Assembly (NCBI GenBank): GCA_965227045.1
Contig: OZ245718.1
Location: forward strand, 434,001 to 498,000
DNA from: UBA10649 sp965227045
GTDB taxonomy: Bacteria; Actinomycetota; Actinomycetes; S36-B12
Reading direction: 5' to 3'
Length of the DNA: 64,000 bases
Shown here: in pieces, positions 42,100 through 51,207 of the stretch
How the letters are laid out: every line of letters begins with the position of its first letter
How positions within the stretch are numbered: position 1 is the first letter of the stretch
The notes under the pieces: model-generated
The model's database searches: none
What the model saw: only the letters and a program-made list of their open reading frames with translations
What the model was told of the DNA's origin: nothing
Program-made: the position numbers and the translations under genes

Positions 42100-43122
42100 C
42101 TAGAGCCAGCCCGACTTCTTGAACGCCCGGTACAGCCCGAAGCAGACGATGCCGAGCAGGCCGAGCACGATGGGGAAGCCCCAGGAGTTGTGCAGGCCGG
42201 GCATCGCGTCGAAGTTCATGCCGTACAGGCCCGCGACTGCCGTCGGCACTGCGGCGATCGCGACCCAGGCGCTGATCTTGCGCATGTCGCCGTTCTGCTG
42301 CAGGTCCTGCAGTGACGTCGATGCCATGAGCATCGTCATGAGCAGGTTGTCGGCAGACTCGACCGAATCGGTGACGCGCAGGATGTGGTCGCCGATGTCT
42401 CGGAAGTATGGGCGCAGGTCGGCGGGGATCCAGGCCGCCTGGCCGCTGACGAACAGGTGCGCCGAGGGGACGAGCGGGCCAACCGCGCGTCTGACTTCGA
42501 CGTTCTCGCGCTTGAGGCGATAGATGCTGTTCGGGGTGCTGGCCGACCGGTCCTGGGCAAACACGGCCGTCTCGAGGTTCTCCACGTCGATGCCGACCTC
42601 GTCAGTGACGCTGAGGTAGCCGTCGACGACTTGGTCGAGCACGGCGTAGACCACCGAGACCGGACCGTGCGATCGGAGCTCGGGGCTCTGCTCGAGCCTC
42701 GTGCGGATGCTTCGCAGGTCACCGATCTGTCCGTAGCGGACCGTCACCGCGTACCAGGGCCCGATGAACACCGCGAGCTGCCCGGTGTGGACATCGGACG
42801 TGCTGTCCACGTAGTCGAGGACCTTGAGCAGGGCCATGCCGCAGCCAGCCGCATCCAGCTCGAACTTCGGGCGCTGCGTCACGTTGGCCGCGTCTTCGAC
42901 CTGGAGCTTTTGCAGGTCGAAGATCTCGGTCACCATGGCGAGCTCGTCCTTGGTCGGCTCGAAGAGCCCGAGCCAGACGAACGAGCCATTCATGGCAAGG
43001 CATTTGGCCTTGAGGTCGCGGATCTTGGGCTCGGGGTGGCTGTCGCCGGGCTCCTGCCAGCTGTGGACCTCAGGTGCGTTGACGACTCCGTCGGGCGTGT
43101 ACAGGCCCATGCCCCTGATCAT
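42100..43122 (-). CDS. corA: CorA-family magnesium/cobalt transporter
   Basis: About 340 residues. A long cytoplasmic N-terminal domain with two C-terminal transmembrane helices is the CorA layout, with the selectivity signature YGMNF between them and a basic C-terminus (FKKSGWL). It forms a pentameric Mg2+ channel/transporter. ATG 43122 and GTG 43140 are both possible starts. The gene is divergent from the histidine phosphatase gene. Confidence 0.9.
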   Translation of the reverse strand: MIRGMGLYTPDGVVNAPEVHSWQEPGDSHPEPKIRDLKAKCLAMNGSFVWLGLFEPTKDELAMVTEIFDLQKLQVEDAANVTQRPKFELDAAGCGMALLKVLDYVDSTSDVHTGQLAVFIGPWYAVTVRYGQIGDLRSIRTRLEQSPELRSHGPVSVVYAVLDQVVDGYLSVTDEVGIDVENLETAVFAQDRSASTPNSIYRLKRENVEVRRAVGPLVPSAHLFVSGQAAWIPADLRPYFRDIGDHILRVTDSVESADNLLMTMLMASTSLQDLQQNGDMRKISAWVAIAAVPTAVAGLYGMNFDAMPGLHNSWGFPIVLGLLGIVCFGLYRAFKKSGWL

Positions 43123-43167
43123 GGCGCCATTGTGCTGCACTGCTCGTCACGATCTACGCTGGCTCGC

Positions 43168-43884
43168 ATGACCACCGTGTTGTTCATCCGCCATGGCCGC
43201 ACCCAGGCCAATGTCGACGGGATCCTCGCAGGCTGGACTCCGGGCGTGGTGCTGGACGACAAGGGCAAGGAGCAGGCGACGGCCCTGGGCCTGCGGCTCA
43301 CCGGGCTGACCCTCGCCGCGGTCGTGACCTCCCCGCTCGAGCGCACCGTCGAGACCGCCGACCTCATGCTGGCGTCGGCGGGCATCGAGTCGCCGCGGCG
43401 GGTCGACGAGCGCGTGGGCGAGTGCCGGTACGGCGACTGGACAGGCGCCAAGCTGAAGAATCTCGCGAAGGACCCGATGTGGAAGGTCGTGCAGTCCCAT
43501 CCGAGCGCCGCCGTCTTCCCCGGGGCCACCGGCGAGTCGATGGCGCAGATGCAGCATCGGGCGGTCTCGGCGGTTCGCGAGTGGAACGCCGCCCTTGGCG
43601 AGTCCGCGGTCTACGCGGTGGTCAGCCACGGCGACGTGATCAAGGCCTGCCTGGCCGACGCCCTCGGCCTGCACCTGGACCAGTTCCAGCGCATCACCGT
43701 CGACCCCTGCTCGGTGAGCGTCGTGTCGTACACGCCGACGCGCCCGTTCATCCTGCGCACGAACGACACGGGCGGCGACCTGTCGTGGCTGGCGCCGCAG
43801 CCCAAGAGCGATCGCAGTAGCGAGCGCAAGCGCCGGCGCAAGTCCAAGAGCGACGCCGAGGTCGGAGGCGGAGCGGGTCGATGA
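43168..43884 (+). CDS. Histidine phosphatase family protein (MSMEG_4193 type)
   Basis: A 238-residue phosphoglycerate-mutase-like phosphatase. The catalytic FIRHGRTQAN carries the phosphorylated His, and VVSHGDVIKA the second His. The C-terminus is an extra Lys/Arg-rich tail (SDRSSERKRRRKSKSD). This subfamily is conserved next to mshC in actinobacteria; the substrate is unknown. Its stop overlaps the DUF3090 start as ATGA. First gene of a coupled triad. Confidence 0.92.
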   Translation: MTTVLFIRHGRTQANVDGILAGWTPGVVLDDKGKEQATALGLRLTGLTLAAVVTSPLERTVETADLMLASAGIESPRRVDERVGECRYGDWTGAKLKNLAKDPMWKVVQSHPSAAVFPGATGESMAQMQHRAVSAVREWNAALGESAVYAVVSHGDVIKACLADALGLHLDQFQRITVDPCSVSVVSYTPTRPFILRTNDTGGDLSWLAPQPKSDRSSERKRRRKSKSDAEVGGGAGR

Positions 43885-44447
43885 GTCGCCAGATCTTCGA
43901 CTTCCAGACGCCCACCCGATTCGTCGTCGGCACGGTCGGGCTGCCTGGCGAGCGCACCTTCTTCCTGCAGGTTCGCCAGGACAGTCAGGTCACGAGCGTG
44001 GCACTGGAGAAGGCCCAGGTCACGGCGCTCGCCGAGCGCGTCGACCAGCTGCTCGACGAGGTCAGCAACACGCGGGCGGCCGAGGGTGAGATTCCCGAGA
44101 CCGCTCCCGCGGCCCTGCACGACTCGGCACCACTGGACGTCCCGCTGGTCGAGGAGTTCCGCGTCGGGGCGATGGCGCTCGGCTGGGACGAGGCCAGCCG
44201 CCGGGTTGTCCTCGAGGCGCATGCGGTCACGGAGGACGGCGCGGAGATCCCGGACATCGCGGACGACGACTCCGACGGCCCCGACACGTTGCGGGTATGG
44301 CTGCCTCCGGCGCGGGCTCGGGCCTTCGCCGACCGGGCGCGCCAGGTCGTGGCGGCAGGCCGTCCGCCGTGCCCGTTCTGCACGCAGCCCCTGGACCCGG
44401 AGGGACACATCTGTCCTCGCGCCAACGGCTACCGACGCCGGGAATGA
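43881..44447 (+). CDS. DUF3090 family protein
   Basis: A 188-residue protein recognisable as DUF3090 (SRQIFDFQTPTRFVVGTVGL; ERTFFLQVRQ). The C-terminus has CPFCTQPLDPEGHICPR, a CxxC plus Cys/His cluster that may bind zinc. Function unknown. ATGA overlaps on both sides couple it to the histidine phosphatase and the kinase-like gene, which implies stoichiometric expression. Confidence 0.92.
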   Translation: MSRQIFDFQTPTRFVVGTVGLPGERTFFLQVRQDSQVTSVALEKAQVTALAERVDQLLDEVSNTRAAEGEIPETAPAALHDSAPLDVPLVEEFRVGAMALGWDEASRRVVLEAHAVTEDGAEIPDIADDDSDGPDTLRVWLPPARARAFADRARQVVAAGRPPCPFCTQPLDPEGHICPRANGYRRRE

Positions 44448-45253
44448 GCGCGACCGACTGGATCGCTGATCCGCGACTGCACGACCTGCTGTCCGAGGGC
44501 GACCTCGTCATCGAGGGCCGCATCGCCGGCGCGTCTAACTCCACCCTGCGCTGCCGGATCGAGATACCCGGCGAGGACTCCCTGCTGTGCGTGTACAAGC
44601 CGGTAGCGGGGGAGCGGCCACTGTGGGACTTCCCCGAGTGGACGCTGGGGCACCGCGAGCTGGCAGCCTTCGAGCTCTCCGAGGCGCTGGGCTGGGGTCT
44701 GGTCCCGCCGACCGCATGGCGCGACGACGGCCCGGGCGGTGCGGGAATGTGCCAGGCATGGATCGAGGTCGATCCTGACGTCGACCAGGTCGACGTGGTC
44801 CGCCCCGGCACCGCGCCGGCGGGCTGGAAGCGCGTGCTCGATGCGACGGACGCGCTCGGCGACCCGGTGGAGTTGGTGCATGCGGACTCGTCCGAGTTGC
44901 GCCGCATCGCGGTCTTCGACGCGGTCGCCAACAATGCCGATCGCAAGGGCGGGCATGTGCTCGGCGACCGGGACGGCCGCATCTGGGCCATCGACCACGG
45001 CGTGGCATTCTCCACCGATCCGAAGCTGCGCACGGTGGTGTGGGGCTGGGCCGGCGAGGCGATTCCTGAGCAGGACCTCAGCGACCTGGCGGACCTTCGC
45101 GACCTGATCGGCACGTCGTACGAACCGGTCGACCAGTGGCTCGACGAGGACGAGCGGGTACGACTGCGCACCCGCCTGCGACGGCTGATCGACCGCGGCA
45201 CCTACCCGGTCCCGTCGGGCAAGTGGCCGGCCATACCGTGGCCGGTCTTCTGA
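44444..45253 (+). CDS. SCO1664 family PI3K-like kinase-fold protein
   Basis: A 269-residue protein of the SCO1664 family (phosphatidylinositol 3/4-kinase-like/HipA-related fold). Possible ATP-site residues are LLCVYKPVAGERPLWDFP (Lys), FDAVANNADRKGGHVL (catalytic loop Asn/Asp/Lys) and IWAIDHGVAF (metal Asp, like DHG). It follows DUF3090 with an ATGA overlap and precedes mshC by 25 bases. The phosphoacceptor is unknown. Confidence 0.85.
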   Translation: MSATDWIADPRLHDLLSEGDLVIEGRIAGASNSTLRCRIEIPGEDSLLCVYKPVAGERPLWDFPEWTLGHRELAAFELSEALGWGLVPPTAWRDDGPGGAGMCQAWIEVDPDVDQVDVVRPGTAPAGWKRVLDATDALGDPVELVHADSSELRRIAVFDAVANNADRKGGHVLGDRDGRIWAIDHGVAFSTDPKLRTVVWGWAGEAIPEQDLSDLADLRDLIGTSYEPVDQWLDEDERVRLRTRLRRLIDRGTYPVPSGKWPAIPWPVF

Positions 45254-45278
45254 CGCGGAGCGCGGATAGGGTGACGTC

Positions 45279-46505
45279 GTGAAGTCGTGGCCGAGTCCTA
45301 ACGTTCCCGGACTCCCAGGCCAGGGACTTCCGCTCCGGCTCCACGACACTGCTGCCGGCGTCGTCCGCGCCACCGAGCCGGGACCCGTCGCACGCATGTA
45401 CGTGTGCGGGATCACCCCGTACGACGCGACCCACATGGGCCACGCTTTCACGTACGTCACCTTCGACACGATCAACCGCGCGTGGCTCGATGCGGGTCAC
45501 GAGGTGCATTACGTGCAGAACGTCACCGACATCGATGACCCGCTGCTTGAGCGCGCGGTCGCGACCGGGCAGGACTGGGTCGAGATCGCCGAGCGCGAGA
45601 CCGCGTTGTTCCGCCAGGACATGGAGGCGCTCAACGTCATCCCCCCGCGCGACTACATCGGGGCCGTCGAGTCGATCCCGTCGGTCGCGACCCATGTGGA
45701 GCGGCTGCAGGAACTCGGCAGCGTGTACTCCGTGGACTCGGACCTGTACTTCCGGGTTCGCAGCGACCCAGCGTTCGGCACCGTGTCGGGCCTGAGCACC
45801 GATGAGATGCTGGCGATCTTCGCCGAGCGCGGCGGCGACCCCGACCGCCCCGGCAAGGAGGATCCCCTCGACTGCCTGGTGTGGCAGGCGGCCCGCGCCG
45901 AGGAGCCGTCGTGGGACACCCCGCTCGGCCATGGCCGACCCGGCTGGCACATCGAGTGCGCGGCGATCGCGCTCGACCACCTCGGCATGACGATCGACGT
46001 GCAGGGCGGGGGATCGGACCTCGTGTTCCCGCATCACGAGATGAGTGCGTCAGAGGCGCAGGTCCTGCGGGGCGCGCATCCGTTCGCGAAGCACTACGTG
46101 CACTCGGCGATGGTCGCGTGGCAGGGGCACAAGATGTCCAAGTCCCGCGGCAACCTGGTCTTCGTCTCGCAGTTGCGGCAGGACGGGGCCGATCCCGCGG
46201 CCCTGCGGCTGGCGCTGCTCGCGCACCACTACCGATCCGACTGGGAGTGGACCGACGACGGGCTGGCCGCCGCCGTCGAGCGCCTGGCTCTGTGGCGTGC
46301 TGCGGGCTCTGCGGTCATCGGACCGTCGGCCGATGACCTGCTCGTGAACGTCCGAGCCGCGCTCGCCAACGACCTGCAGACTCCCGAGGCTCTCGCCGCG
46401 GTCGATGCCTGGGCTCGTGCCCAGCAGTCTGGACAGGGAGTCGACGCCGATGGGCCGGCGCTCATGCGTCAGACCGTCGACGCCCTCCTCGGCATCCAGC
46501 TCTAA
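45279..46505 (+). CDS. mshC: Mycothiol ligase: L-cysteine:1D-myo-inosityl 2-amino-2-deoxy-alpha-D-glucopyranoside ligase
   Basis: A 408-residue class I synthetase-like enzyme that joins cysteine to GlcN-Ins in mycothiol synthesis using ATP. It resembles cysteinyl-tRNA synthetase but lacks the anticodon-binding domain. The N-terminus carries YVCGITPYDATHMGHAFTYV (zinc Cys and HxGH), and KMSKSRGN is the second signature. GTG start 25 bases after the kinase-like gene. A long hairpin lies between its stop and gnd. Confidence 0.95.
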   Translation: MKSWPSPNVPGLPGQGLPLRLHDTAAGVVRATEPGPVARMYVCGITPYDATHMGHAFTYVTFDTINRAWLDAGHEVHYVQNVTDIDDPLLERAVATGQDWVEIAERETALFRQDMEALNVIPPRDYIGAVESIPSVATHVERLQELGSVYSVDSDLYFRVRSDPAFGTVSGLSTDEMLAIFAERGGDPDRPGKEDPLDCLVWQAARAEEPSWDTPLGHGRPGWHIECAAIALDHLGMTIDVQGGGSDLVFPHHEMSASEAQVLRGAHPFAKHYVHSAMVAWQGHKMSKSRGNLVFVSQLRQDGADPAALRLALLAHHYRSDWEWTDDGLAAAVERLALWRAAGSAVIGPSADDLLVNVRAALANDLQTPEALAAVDAWARAQQSGQGVDADGPALMRQTVDALLGIQL

Positions 46506-46546
46506 GCGACGCCTCACGTCACGTTCCGGGTCAGTGACCGTTCCGC

Positions 46547-46636
46547 CGAATTGAACCGCCTCCCGGGTGAAATCCGCAGAATGCGCCCCGGAACGGCCAC
46601 CAAACCGGGATTTGACCCGGGAGGCGGTTCAATTCG
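46547..46636. terminator. Long hairpin between mshC and gnd
   Basis: Arms of 29 bases (46547-46575 and 46608-46636) pair with one mismatch around a 32-base loop. The outer arm runs to the base before the gnd stop codon (46637). It is between convergent genes and could terminate both. Its sequence is unrelated to the 1609/8304/55406 repeat family. Confidence 0.8.
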
Positions 46637-47686
46637 TTACTTCTTCTCGTCGTGGCCGCCGAACTCCTTGCGCATCGCGCTGAGGATCTTGCCGGCGAAG
46701 ATGCCCGTGCCCTGGGATTCGAAGCGCTCGAACAGCGCCGCGCTGAGCACCGGGGTCGGCACGCCCTCGTCGATCGCCGCGATGGCCGTCCAGCGGCCCT
46801 CGCCCGAATCCGAGACGCGGCCGGTGAACTCCTCGAGATCGGGGGATGCCTGCATGGCTGACGCAGTCAGGTCGAGCAGCCACGAGCCGACGACGCTGCC
46901 GCGACGCCACACCTCGGTGATCGCGGGCAGGTCGAGATCGAACTGGTAGTACTGGGGATCGGACATCGGTGCCGTCTCGGCGTCCGCATCGCGCGCAACC
47001 TTGCCGGCGTTCGCGTGCTTGAGGATGTTGAGGCCCTCGGCGTATGCCGCCATCAGGCCGTACTCGATGCCGTTGTGAACCATCTTGACGAAGTGGCCGG
47101 CGCCCGACGGACCGCAGTGCAGCCAGCCGCGCTCCTCGGGGGCCGGGTCGCCGGTGCGTCCCTCGGTCCGCGGAGCCGTCGCGACTCCGGGGGCGATGGT
47201 GTCCCACAGTCCGGTAAGGCGATCGACCGCGCGATCGGCGCCGCCGATCATCAGGCAGAAGCCACGGTCCTTGCCCCACACGCCGCCCGACGTGCCCACG
47301 TCGAGGTAGTCGATGCCCTTGGCCGCAGCCAGCTCGCCGCGTCGCATGTCGTCGCGGTAGTAAGAGTTGCCGCCGTCGATCAGGCAGTCGCCGGACTCAA
47401 GCAGGCCGATCAGCTCGGTGACGACGCTCTCGGTGATGTGACCGGCAGGCACCATGACCCACACGGAGCGGGGGACCGGAAGCGCGGCGACGAACTCGGC
47501 GAGTGACGACGCACCGGTGGCGCCCTCGCCGGCCAGCTCGGTGACCGCCGCGGCCTGCGGGTCGTAGACCACCGCGGAGTGTCCGTCGGCCATCGCGCGG
47601 CGCACGAGGTTCGCGCCCATGCGTCCGAGGCCGACCATGCCGATGGTCACACGAGGACTTGTGTGCGCTGCTGCCGGTGAATTCAT
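46637..47686 (-). CDS. gnd: 6-phosphogluconate dehydrogenase, decarboxylating (short form)
   Basis: A 349-residue enzyme converting 6-phosphogluconate to ribulose 5-phosphate. The NAD(P)-binding motif is IGMVGLGRMGANLVRRAM, and LIDGGNSYYRDD and GPSGAGHFVKMVHNGIEYG carry catalytic Lys/His/Asn. It is about 120 residues shorter than the long dimeric form, like GndA-type actinobacterial enzymes, which often prefer NAD. ATG 47686 is chosen, with AAGGAG about 11 bases upstream. It is divergent from pgi. Confidence 0.92.
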   Translation of the reverse strand: MNSPAAAHTSPRVTIGMVGLGRMGANLVRRAMADGHSAVVYDPQAAAVTELAGEGATGASSLAEFVAALPVPRSVWVMVPAGHITESVVTELIGLLESGDCLIDGGNSYYRDDMRRGELAAAKGIDYLDVGTSGGVWGKDRGFCLMIGGADRAVDRLTGLWDTIAPGVATAPRTEGRTGDPAPEERGWLHCGPSGAGHFVKMVHNGIEYGLMAAYAEGLNILKHANAGKVARDADAETAPMSDPQYYQFDLDLPAITEVWRRGSVVGSWLLDLTASAMQASPDLEEFTGRVSDSGEGRWTAIAAIDEGVPTPVLSAALFERFESQGTGIFAGKILSAMRKEFGGHDEKK

Positions 47687-47741
47687 GACGACTTGGGCTC
47701 CTTCTGCGACGGGGTTCACACGCTAGTGGAATGGTGACCCC

Positions 47742-49376
47742 ATGACGAACAGTCCGACATCGAACGATCCGACCGACACCGCCGCGTGGACCACGCTTGA
47801 GGCGCTCGCCCGGGCGCAGGCCGGCACGACGATCCGCGCGCTCAACGATGCCGATCCCACGCGACCGGCGGCCATGACGCACGTCGCGGCCGGGGTTCAC
47901 TTCGACGCCTCGCGACAGCGCGTCACGCCCGAGATCCTCGCGACGCTGCAGTCGCTTGCCGACGAACGGGGAGTGCTCGCCAGGCGCGATGCGATGTTCG
48001 CCGGCGTGCACATCAACGTCACCGAGGACCGGGCCGTGCTGCACACCGCGCTCCGACGTCCGGCCGACTCACCGCTCACCGTCGACGGCGAGGACGTGAC
48101 CGGAGAGGTCCACGAGGTGCTGGACCGGATGGGTGTCTTCGCCGAGTCGGTGCGCTCGGGCGCATGGGTCGGAGCGACGGGCAAGAAGATCACCGCCGTC
48201 ATCAATATCGGCATCGGTGGTTCGGACCTCGGCCCGGCCATGGCGTACCTGGCGCTTCGTCATTACAGCGACCGCAGCATCACCTTCCGCTTCGTCTCCA
48301 ATGTCGACCCGACAGACATGAGCGAGGCGATCCGTGACCTTGATCCGGCCTCGACGCTGTTCATCGTCGCGTCGAAGACCTTCGGAACGCTCGAGACGCT
48401 GACCAATGCGACGGCCGCACGGTCGTGGATCACGTCCGCCCTCGGCGACGACGCGGTGAGCAAGCACTTCGTCGCGGTTTCCACGGCGGAGGAGAAGGTC
48501 AGCGCATTCGGCATCGACACGGCGAACATGTTCGGCTTCTGGGACTGGGTAGGCGGACGCTACTCGATGGACTCGTCGATCGGGCTGAGCACGATGATCG
48601 CGATCGGGGCCGACGGATTCGCCGACATGCTGGCCGGCTTCCACGCGATGGACGAGCACTTCCTGACCGCACCGGTGGCAGAGAACGTCCCGCTGCTCAT
48701 GGGCCTGCTCGCCGTGTGGAACCGCAACTTCCTCGACGTCCAGACCACTGCCGTCCTCCCGTACTCGGAGTACATGTCGCGCTTCCCGGCCTACCTGCAG
48801 CAGCTGACGATGGAGAGCAACGGCAAGTCCGTGCGGCTCGACGGTGCGCGCGTGGACTACCAGACCGGAGCGATCTTCTGGGGAGAGCCGGGAACGAACG
48901 GCCAGCACTCGTTCTACCAAATGCTGCACCAGGGCACGGGCACGGTGGCGTGCGACATCATCGTCGTCGCGCGCAGCGACAACCCGCTGACCGATCAGCA
49001 GGACATGCTCGTCGCGAACGCGCTGGCGCAGGCTTCCGTGCTGTCGATGGGGCGGACGGCCGAGGAGGTCGCTGCGGACGGCACGCCCCCCGAACTGGTC
49101 GAGGCCAAGGTCATGCCAGGCAACCGGCCGGTGACGATCATGACGGTGGAGGCGCTCACCCCCTTCTCGCTCGGTGCGCTGATTGCGCTGTACGAGCACA
49201 GCGTGTTCGTCCAGGGAGCGATCTGGGGCATCGACTCGTTCGACCAGTGGGGCGTGGAGCTCGGCAAGAAGGTCGCGATGGGCATTCTCGGCGACCTGCG
49301 CAACGGCACGGCAGACGACCCGGCCCTCGATGCGCCGACCAAGGCCTCCGTGGAGCTGTACCTGAAGCTTCGGTAG
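47742..49376 (+). CDS. pgi: Glucose-6-phosphate isomerase
   Basis: A 544-residue isomerase linking glucose 6-phosphate and fructose 6-phosphate. Family segments are GIGGSDLGPAMAYLALRHY (sugar-phosphate binding), MFGFWDWVGGRYSMDSSIGL, GEPGTNGQHSFYQMLHQGT (catalytic His/Glu region) and the Lys-bearing C-terminal VFVQGAIWGIDSFDQWGVEL. It is divergent from gnd, so both glucose-6-phosphate-consuming routes share one intergenic region of 55 bases. Confidence 0.96.
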   Translation: MTNSPTSNDPTDTAAWTTLEALARAQAGTTIRALNDADPTRPAAMTHVAAGVHFDASRQRVTPEILATLQSLADERGVLARRDAMFAGVHINVTEDRAVLHTALRRPADSPLTVDGEDVTGEVHEVLDRMGVFAESVRSGAWVGATGKKITAVINIGIGGSDLGPAMAYLALRHYSDRSITFRFVSNVDPTDMSEAIRDLDPASTLFIVASKTFGTLETLTNATAARSWITSALGDDAVSKHFVAVSTAEEKVSAFGIDTANMFGFWDWVGGRYSMDSSIGLSTMIAIGADGFADMLAGFHAMDEHFLTAPVAENVPLLMGLLAVWNRNFLDVQTTAVLPYSEYMSRFPAYLQQLTMESNGKSVRLDGARVDYQTGAIFWGEPGTNGQHSFYQMLHQGTGTVACDIIVVARSDNPLTDQQDMLVANALAQASVLSMGRTAEEVAADGTPPELVEAKVMPGNRPVTIMTVEALTPFSLGALIALYEHSVFVQGAIWGIDSFDQWGVELGKKVAMGILGDLRNGTADDPALDAPTKASVELYLKLR

Positions 49377-49386
49377 GTCGTCGTCG

Positions 49387-50238
49387 CTAGCGGTCGTCGG
49401 CCCCGCGGCGGCGGAGGTAGCGCTCGAATTCGCGGGCGATCGCCTCGCCGCTCGCCTCCGGCAGGTCGGCAGCGTCACGTGCCTCTTCGAGCTGCTTGAC
49501 GTAGTCGGCGACTTCCTCGTCCTCGGCCGCGAGTTCGTCGACGCCGATCTCCCAGGCGCGCGCCTCGTCGACGAGGTCGCCTAGCGGGACGGGCATGTCG
49601 AGGATGTCCTCGATTCGGCGGACGAGCGACAGGGTTGCCTTCGGGCACGGCGGCTGCGCCACGTAGTGGGGGACAGCGGCCCACAGTGAGATCGACGTCA
49701 TGCCGAAGCGGCCGCAGGCGTCCTGCAGGACCCCGACAATCCCCGTCGGGCCCTCGTACGTCGACGGCTCGAGGTCCAGTTCCGCACCGACCGAGGCGTC
49801 CGACGTCGTTCCGGTAACGGGCACGGGCCGGGTATGCGGGATGTCAGAGAGCAGCGCGCCGAGGGTGATGACGAGCGAGACCTCAAGCTCGGCGGCGAGG
49901 CCGAGGATCTCGCGGACGAACTGCTGCCACTTCATGTTCGGCTCGATGCCCTGCACCAGGACGATGTCGCGAGGGTAGAGCGGAACGCGGGCTATATAGA
50001 TGCGTGTGGCGGGCCAGGTCAGGCTGCGAACGCCCGTCTCGTCGACACTGATGTGCGGCCGGTTGACCTGGTAGTCGTAGTAGTCCTCGGAGTCGAGGTC
50101 GGCGAGCGGCTGGGCATCCCAGACCTCGCGAAGGTGAGCGATGGCACCTGACGCGGAGTCGCCTGCGTCGTTCCATCCTTCGAAGGCAGCGATGAGAACC
50201 GGATCGACGAGCGTGGGGAACTCGTCAAGCTCGATCAC
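49387..50238 (-). CDS. PAC2 family protein
   Basis: A 283-residue protein of the PAC2 (proteasome assembly chaperone 2-like) family: VLIAAFEGWNDAGDSASGAI at the N-terminus, IVLVQGIEPNMKW and the GPTGIVGVL segment. PAC2 proteins assist proteasome assembly in eukaryotes; the bacterial role is unknown, though actinobacteria with proteasomes carry them. Its ATG overlaps the upstream hydrolase stop by 4 bases. Confidence 0.9.
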   Translation of the reverse strand: MIELDEFPTLVDPVLIAAFEGWNDAGDSASGAIAHLREVWDAQPLADLDSEDYYDYQVNRPHISVDETGVRSLTWPATRIYIARVPLYPRDIVLVQGIEPNMKWQQFVREILGLAAELEVSLVITLGALLSDIPHTRPVPVTGTTSDASVGAELDLEPSTYEGPTGIVGVLQDACGRFGMTSISLWAAVPHYVAQPPCPKATLSLVRRIEDILDMPVPLGDLVDEARAWEIGVDELAAEDEEVADYVKQLEEARDAADLPEASGEAIAREFERYLRRRGADDR

Positions 50239-51149
50239 GCAGTGCCTCCTACCGGGGCCGAGGCCCCACGTCGGTGCTGTGCACCGTCAATCTCAACGAC
50301 CAGGGAGTCGATGAAGCCGGCCACGAGGGACGGCCACTGCAAGGGTACGTCGTGCAGCGCTCCGGGCCACCGATGTATGCGCAGGTTGGCGTACGTGGCG
50401 GCTCCAGCGACGTTTGTCTCGCGCGGCGTCGAGGCGTCCCCGGCGTCGCTCACGGCGAGCGCCGCCCAGATCGGGACGCCGGATTCCGCGCAGGCACGCA
50501 GGTCCTCGGCCGGGTTCACGTCGAGGAGTCCGTCGAGCACCCGCATGTGCCTCTCGACGCCGATGCGTGTGCGGAGGGTGCCATCGGATGCGGTGATGAA
50601 AGTGGGTTCGAGGGCCGCGCGCAGTTCCGGGGACCAGTAGGGCGCCAGGGAACTCGCGCTGATCATCGACCACAGGTCGTCGGCGGGAATGCCCAACTCC
50701 GGCGGACGAAGGCGCTCGCGCACCGTCCCGCGATCCTCGTCGCCTCCCACCGCCCACAGCCCACCGTCGATGAGCGCGAGGCCGGCCACGCGTGCCGGAT
50801 CCAGGGCCGCGGCACGTACGGCGATCCATGCGCCCCAGGAATGTCCGGCGATGACCGCCCGCGACCAGCCGAGCCGGTCCAGCACCGCCAGCACATCGTG
50901 GGCGCAGGCGTCGATCGAGTAGTCCGCCGACAGCGGGGAGTCGGAATCTCCATGCCCGCGCTGGTCGAGCGCGGCGAGGGGCCGTGAGCGCAGCCGCTCG
51001 ATCACCGGACCCCAGAAGAAGCGCTGCTGGCTCAGCCCGTGCAGGAGGACGATCGGGGTCGCGTCAGGATCCTGCGGTCCGAACAACGACAGGGCTACCG
51101 TCACATCGCGGTCGACGACGACCTCGACAAACTCCGCCGACACCGACAT
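50235..51149 (-). CDS. Alpha/beta hydrolase
   Basis: A 304-residue alpha/beta-fold hydrolase: oxyanion region IVLLHGLSQQRFFWG, nucleophile elbow VIAGHSWGAWIAV (Ser), and C-terminal His segment WPGALHDVPLQWP. It probably cleaves an ester or similar bond; substrate unknown. ATG 51149 is preferred over the longer frame. It is divergent from metH and translationally coupled to the PAC2 gene. Confidence 0.87.
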   Translation of the reverse strand: MSVSAEFVEVVVDRDVTVALSLFGPQDPDATPIVLLHGLSQQRFFWGPVIERLRSRPLAALDQRGHGDSDSPLSADYSIDACAHDVLAVLDRLGWSRAVIAGHSWGAWIAVRAAALDPARVAGLALIDGGLWAVGGDEDRGTVRERLRPPELGIPADDLWSMISASSLAPYWSPELRAALEPTFITASDGTLRTRIGVERHMRVLDGLLDVNPAEDLRACAESGVPIWAALAVSDAGDASTPRETNVAGAATYANLRIHRWPGALHDVPLQWPSLVAGFIDSLVVEIDGAQHRRGASAPVGGTA

Positions 51150-51207
51150 GTCGCCACCGTAGTGCGTTCCAAATACACGCTCACCGGGTCGGTAGGCTTG
51201 CCCGATC

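Noticed and set aside
45279..46505. Cysteinyl-tRNA synthetase
   Set aside because: The 408-residue length, missing anticodon-binding domain and neighbourhood identify it as MshC.
51150..51207. Cobalamin riboswitch before metH
   Set aside because: The gap to the divergent gene is only 58 bases and holds no B12-box-like structure.
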